NCBI GenBank assembly: GCA_937981555.1
Contig: CALJOK010000063.1
Coordinates: 1-35,566 of the forward strand
DNA length: 35,566 bases
Source of the DNA: an uncultured Saprospiraceae bacterium
GTDB lineage: Bacteria > Bacteroidota > Bacteroidia > Chitinophagales > Saprospiraceae
Reading direction: 5' to 3'
Positions 33,201 to 35,566 of this stretch are shown piece after piece. Numbering within the stretch: position 1 is the first letter of the stretch; each line of letters opens with the position of its first letter. The position numbers and the translations under genes are program-made. Under the pieces are notes generated by a model. It saw nothing but the letters and a program-made list of their open reading frames with translations. It searched no databases and had not been told where the DNA came from.

Positions 33201-33310
33201 GGGTGAAAAGAAGTACTTTCAATGATTACAATGTTTGCTGAGAATGCAAAATGAGAAAGGAATATAAATACGAAAGTAAATGCAGAAATTCGGTTTGTAG
33301 AAATATTCAT
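30266..33310 (-). CDS. T9SS type B surface protein with Ig-like repeats and SprB-type repeat
   Basis: A 1014-aa exported protein. Signal peptide 1-24 (FVFIFLSHFAFSA). Residues about 26-230 form an alpha/beta domain resembling ThuA/glutamine-amidotransferase-like folds (NIVIIESTSFHP, GFDALILSNG, GGNAYIQAEY). Then five Ig/PKD-like repeats of about 90 aa (231 to about 690) follow, each with a Cys pair and a YQWLVDG-type strand (YQWLVNG, YQWALNN, FQWMIDG, YEWFIDG, YQWLVDG). Next is a SprB-like repeat (ESCDNSNGMIELQATGGFGP) with a following Cys-containing copy, and a gliding-motility-associated C-terminal domain (CHU_C, type B) from VFVPNAFSPNNDG (920) to the end. Type B domains go through T9SS and usually stay on the cell surface. 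An adhesin or structural surface role is inferred. A good promoter with a long leader precedes it. Confidence 0.92.
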   Translation of the reverse strand: MNISTNRISAFTFVFIFLSHFAFSANIVIIESTSFHPLQQMDAKWQNIANNLGHSTTILSQTSLDDVNNLSGFDALILSNGLIQLTDTREEVLHQFVAQGGNAYIQAEYQATQPGSEAFEYVVSQLGGTFSWIGESNGNLAPMNIFGELAEGDSPVTSIDHFWYGAYGEGGDNITPFLEKNDKHFGFTYCPTNPSHGKIVTTSDQDWIRLDYSPELIHNIIHFLTTSGSLVIPSIFVSVSNDQPCENDPVTFTANVGATTATVEYQWLVNGNPIPGATAASYTALFNGGDLVNCEITFSDNCASQMVSTPPLEVIIIYALTNTPTLNITTTNTTICSIESVTAMALATDIQGLTNVSYQWALNNQNIPGATNTTISINTLNDGDILNCHLNYADFCNGDDQIISNTLTFTVNTSTTPSISIISDFTNICAGEDITFTTNTNQVGVNPIFQWMIDGTNVGTNTSIFIASNLTNAQAVSCLVTSSDICASTPTATSNSISINISSPVTPELNVQADQTNICSGETVTFTAIGTNLGSTAQYEWFIDGTTTGLINTLFTTNNLVDGQSVTCQAVTSETCVTTNTITSAPIQIEVTTPENPTIAITSDATSICSGSSVNFIATGENLGSNPQYQWLVDGTITGNTTNTFNTTFTTEQTISCIVTATNTCSGSLTANSNEIEITLGSLLVELMEIQPESCDNSNGMIELQATGGFGPYTFNWDNNTTNTNTLNNLSAGDYSVVVSDVNGCSAALEINIPYIATPEIENLEATHINCTNIGGTAKVTMYDPSTSYFYTWKNANHEIIASSEEVKNLPEGLYYVEVADASGCSVSEEVYIEAEAPILVEILEPATVQLGDEYRLQVVTNYTNATFSWEADESLSCLDCMAPTILPIQTTTYFLTVTTAEGCSVKAHVTIQVEKARNVFVPNAFSPNNDGQNDTFTIYGGDDVVKIKNFQVFDRWGAVVFSNADFQANDETQGWNGKINNKKNAGNVFIYFAEIEFLDGRVEVYKGDVTATR

Positions 33311-33979
33311 GGACTTGGAACTTTTATCTGGGGGAAGGTTTTTGGAAAAAAATTGTCGTTAATTGTTGAGGGTAGAATAAGTCTGGGGAGATATAAAAAT
33401 TGTAAGATTCGTTGCAAAAAAATGGGAGGAAAAATGCTTTAGATTATTAACCTGAAATATTTTGGTGGGAGTAAAAAATTGTAAGTTCGTTTCGATGATT
33501 CAAATATAGGGGTAGAATCAGATGGAAGTCAAGCAATTCAATTGAAATGCAATACGCTGAAATGAAGTTTTGTAACTACTCAGAAAAATATTTTATAAAA
33601 TTTTATAATATAATAAAACCCTTTATTTTATTGACCTCAACTCTTATTATTTCCTTTATTAGAAAAAAACCGTCGCTATATTAAAAATTTCGTGACAAAA
33701 AATAATTGCTTTTGCATTCCTTTTCTTTACGTTTTTTTTTGAAATAAAATTAAAATCATCCTTCGTATTTTAAAATAAGATAATACATCCTACAACATGA
33801 CTAATGTGACATTTCTAATTTTTATATCAAAAAAAAATAGCATACTTTAGTTGATAAATATCATTGGTTTTTTTCCAAAAATCAAAACTTGACATGAGTT
33901 TAATTGTTACCTTCGAGTGACAAATTCTCGTATTTTGACCAAAAGAATTTACTAAAAAAAGCAACTAAAGAATTAAAAC
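33311..33979. other. Divergent intergenic region between the T9SS type B gene and pdxH
   Basis: About 670 bp without a credible ORF. It holds the promoter at 33501-33532, the imperfect 28-bp direct repeat with the shared core AAAAATTGTAAG, an AT-only stretch (33590-33625), and near pdxH a TTG (33889-33891) with TACCTTCG (33908-33915), a one-mismatch -7 box at a short 16-bp spacing that may serve pdxH. Confidence 0.5.
33501..33532 (-). promoter_or_regulatory. Bacteroidota housekeeping promoter of the T9SS type B gene
   Basis: On the minus strand TTG (33532-33530), a 21-bp spacer and TATATTTG (33508-33501) fit TTG-N(17-23)-TAnnTTTG exactly. The start would be near 33494, leaving a leader of about 180 nt that holds an imperfect direct repeat (33385-33415 versus 33474-33504). 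Confidence 0.6.
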
Positions 33980-34630
33980 ATGGCTAGAAAAAAATTAGCA
34001 CATCTACGTGAAGATTACTCAAAAAAAGAATTAGACATTTCTGATGTTTCAAATAATCCAATCAAACAATTCGAAACTTGGATGAAAGAAGCACTCAAGA
34101 GTGAAGTTCCTGAACCTAATGCAATGACACTTTCAACTGTCAGTCCTGATGGAATTCCTTCAGCAAGAATTGTTTTATTGAAAAATTTGGATGAAAACGG
34201 TTTTACTTTTTTCACCAATTATAAAAGTCATAAAGGGAAGGAGATGGCTAAAAATAAAAATGTCGCTTTGACTTTTGTGTGGTTAGGATTGGAAAGACAA
34301 GTTAGGATTGAAGGTGTCGTCCAAAAAATCAGTAGGAAAGCTTCTAAAAAATATTTTCAAAGTCGGCCCAAGAAAAGTCAAATGGGTGCGTGGGTTTCTT
34401 CACAAAGCAAAGTAATCAAGAATCGAAGTGTACTTGAGAAAAGTATGAAAGATTTGGAAAAAAGATATCAAGATGAAGACGTGCTTCCTTGTCCTCCACA
34501 TTGGGGCGGATATATCGTGCAGCCAGTCTTAATTGAATTTTGGCAAGGACGGAGAAGTAGATTGCATGATCGGATTCAATATAAATTGTCGAAGAAAGGG
34601 AAATGGAAAATGGAAAGATTAGCTCCGTAA
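33980..34630 (+). CDS. pdxH: Pyridoxamine 5'-phosphate oxidase
   Basis: FMN enzyme that oxidises pyridoxine- or pyridoxamine-5'-phosphate to pyridoxal-5'-phosphate, the last step of vitamin B6 cofactor synthesis and salvage. The 216-aa length is normal. FMN-binding segments are ARIVLLKNLDENGFTFFTNY, SHKGKE and VSSQS. The C-terminal substrate motif is EFWQGRRSRLHDR with R194 and H196 at the positions of the catalytic Arg/His pair. SRPKKSQMGAWVS is also typical. It is transcribed alone toward the bacilliredoxin gene, the two being separated by an inverted-repeat element with terminators. Confidence 0.96.
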   Translation: MARKKLAHLREDYSKKELDISDVSNNPIKQFETWMKEALKSEVPEPNAMTLSTVSPDGIPSARIVLLKNLDENGFTFFTNYKSHKGKEMAKNKNVALTFVWLGLERQVRIEGVVQKISRKASKKYFQSRPKKSQMGAWVSSQSKVIKNRSVLEKSMKDLEKRYQDEDVLPCPPHWGGYIVQPVLIEFWQGRRSRLHDRIQYKLSKKGKWKMERLAP

Positions 34631-34696
34631 ATAGTTAACACATGATGGTCTGCTTTAACTGACCTAAAAAAAGGAGCACAGCAACTAATAAAAAAT

Positions 34697-34736
34697 AAGT
34701 GATTCTAGATCAATTCATTCAAATCACTTGTTTTTT
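34697..34736. terminator. Terminator of pdxH inside the inverted-repeat element
   Basis: AAGTGATT (34697-34704) / AATCACTT (34722-34729), then GTTTTTT on the plus strand. The minus strand also gives a T-rich run after the stem. Confidence 0.6.
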
Positions 34737-34742
34737 CTAATA

Positions 34743-34779
34743 AAAAAATCCAAGAGAAATCAATTCCCTTGGATTTTTT
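34743..34779. terminator. Bidirectional terminator between pdxH and the bacilliredoxin gene
   Basis: AAAAAATCCAAG (34743-34754) and CTTGGATTTTTT (34768-34779) are perfect 12-bp arms with a 13-nt loop. A/T runs on both outer sides allow termination from either strand. Confidence 0.82.
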
Positions 34780-34874
34780 ATTTTGACTATTTTGTTTAGT
34801 CGCTGCGCTCCTTTTTTTAGGTCAGCTAAAGCAGACCACTACGTGGGATTTGCTAGTAGTTAAATTAAAAGAGA

Positions 34875-35288
34875 CTAGCAATACTTATCAAATGCCATTT
34901 TCAAATTAGCAGCAATCATTTCTGCAGGTCGTCCTTCGATGTGATGACGCTCTAACATATGAACTACTTTCCCATTTTCAAATAAAGCAATTGCAGGAGA
35001 AGAAGGAGGATATGGTAATAAATATTCTCTTATTTTCTCTGTTGCTTCTCGATCTACTCCAGCAAAAACTGTCGCTGATTGAGAAGGTTTTTTATCACTT
35101 TGCATAGCTAATTTCGCACCTGGGCGAGCCATTGCTGCTGCACATCCGCAAACTGAATTGACCACAACTAATGCGGTACCTTCCATATTATTGATAAAAT
35201 CATCAACAGCTTCAACAGTTTGTAAACCTTGAAAACCATGGTCAGTCAAATCTTTGTGCATTGGAGCTACTAAATCTGGTGGATACAT
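34875..35288 (-). CDS. BrxA/BrxB-family bacilliredoxin
   Basis: A 137-aa thiol-disulfide protein of the YphP/YqiW family. The redox motif C47-G-C49 lies in NSVCGCAAAMARPGAK, and a third Cys is the last residue (DKYC). The start MYPPDLVAPMHKDLT is characteristic of the family. In Firmicutes these proteins remove bacillithiol from modified protein thiols. In Bacteroidota, whether bacillithiol or another thiol is the partner is not shown by the sequence. It is a single gene convergent with pdxH. A TATTTTTG (35370-35363) and a 16-bp palindrome lie upstream. Confidence 0.93.
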   Translation of the reverse strand: MYPPDLVAPMHKDLTDHGFQGLQTVEAVDDFINNMEGTALVVVNSVCGCAAAMARPGAKLAMQSDKKPSQSATVFAGVDREATEKIREYLLPYPPSSPAIALFENGKVVHMLERHHIEGRPAEMIAANLKMAFDKYC

Positions 35289-35342
35289 ATTATTCTATTT
35301 TTTTGATTAAATTTTAATTCTAAAATGATCTTCAACGATCTC

Positions 35343-35370
35343 CCAATTTGTAAATTGGATTACAAAAATA
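35343..35370 (-). promoter_or_regulatory. -7 element and overlapping palindrome upstream of the bacilliredoxin gene
   Basis: On the minus strand TATTTTTG (35370-35363) fits TAnnTTTG. Immediately downstream CCAATTT-GT-AAATTGG (35343-35358) is a dyad covering the expected start site, the right place for a repressor. No TTG is found at -33. Confidence 0.35.
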
Positions 35371-35430
35371 ACGCTTTTTTACGATTAATTATGATAATCT
35401 AATTTTGAAATTCGTTCAACGTCATATTAA

Positions 35431-35566
35431 TAACTCAAGTTACGCACTTTTGAAAAAAAGTAATGAAAGCCTAGCTTTGTGAGATGCAAGATAAATTAGA
35501 TTTATACACAGATTATTTACTATCAAGTTTTGGACAAACATCAGCAACAGGATTATCACGACTAGT
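35431..35566 (+). mobile_element. 5' end of an IS element: terminal inverted repeat plus transposase start
   Basis: 35431-35448 is the inverted partner (17 of 18) of the terminal repeat at 124-141. The ATG at 35484 opens a frame to the window end: MQDKLDLYTDYLLSSFGQ, then TSATGLSRL, the N-terminus of the same IS4/IS701-like transposase family whose C-terminus lies at the left edge. The orientation is the same as the left copy. It is truncated by the window, not by mutation. Confidence 0.8.

Larger units (their letters stand above)
34646..34838. repeat. MITE-like element with 41-bp terminal inverted repeats
   Basis: Arms 34646-34686 and 34798-34838 are reverse complements at 38 of 41 positions. 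All three differences are A/G transitions that would read as G-U wobble pairs in a minus-strand RNA. The 111-bp centre holds two terminator hairpins. It sits exactly in the convergent gap between pdxH and the bacilliredoxin gene. No target-site duplication is obvious. It may be a non-autonomous mobile element, or a long-range 3'-end structure. Confidence 0.75.

Noticed and set aside
1-35566. Composite transposon carrying the whole segment
   Set aside because: The content is core metabolism and envelope biogenesis in conserved order, which argues for chromosome between two ordinary IS copies or an assembly break rather than a mobile cargo unit.

Overview
The window is low-GC bacterial DNA with the gene content of a Bacteroidota chromosome, probably a Saprospiraceae-type organism. 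The main reasons are type IX secretion (T9SS) C-terminal sorting domains of both type A and type B, a bamD-rpoZ-coaBC-DUF4835 cluster, the short RpoZ/Rpb6 form, collagen-like/DUF1566 surface proteins, SprB-like repeats, promoters of the TTG-N(17-21)-TAnnTTTG type, and a general lack of Shine-Dalgarno sequences. No tRNA, rRNA or CRISPR array was seen.

Layout. The two outer edges (1-141 and 35431-35566) are the 3' end and the 5' end of the same kind of IS element in the same orientation, so the stretch is bounded by IS copies. Next comes the oxidative pentose phosphate set: zwf and pgl on the minus strand, divergent from gnd. A gamma-glutamyltransferase-like gene follows, then a minus-strand TPR histidine kinase/LuxR response-regulator pair. 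A decayed IS630-type remnant leads into two secreted proteins (a large collagen-like DUF1566 protein and a small T9SS type A protein). At 12.7-14.3 kb there is a tiny double-glycine leader peptide gene, with its own terminator, overlapping tail to tail with a 492-aa helical protein of unknown function. Then come an SDR and a DinB-like gene, a TPR-AAA+ ATPase, an orphan response regulator, a glycosylasparaginase with a Tat-type leader, an LpxL-type acyltransferase and an MscS-type channel.

From 22 to 28.5 kb lies an envelope/housekeeping run: a DUF4412-like secreted protein, bamD-rpoZ (overlapping), coaBC, DUF4835 and an MsbA-like ABC half-transporter. From 28.6 to 30.15 kb there are two successive units, each preceded by a sigma-54-like -24/-12 site and each ending in a near-identical 36-bp U-rich block plus its own terminator hairpin. 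The first encodes a secreted protein of unknown function. The second has no credible ORF and may be a noncoding RNA. A 1014-aa T9SS type B Ig-repeat protein, pdxH and a bacilliredoxin complete the window. Between pdxH and the bacilliredoxin lies a 193-bp MITE-like inverted repeat.

The genes form several independent themes (NADPH supply and redox, envelope biogenesis, T9SS-exported surface proteins, signalling) rather than one pathway. The candidates I rate most worth a second look are the orphan GG-leader peptide locus, the tandem sigma-54-like units with the putative noncoding RNA, and the pdxH/bacilliredoxin inverted repeat. All statements come from reading the sequence and recalling families. 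No database search was run.
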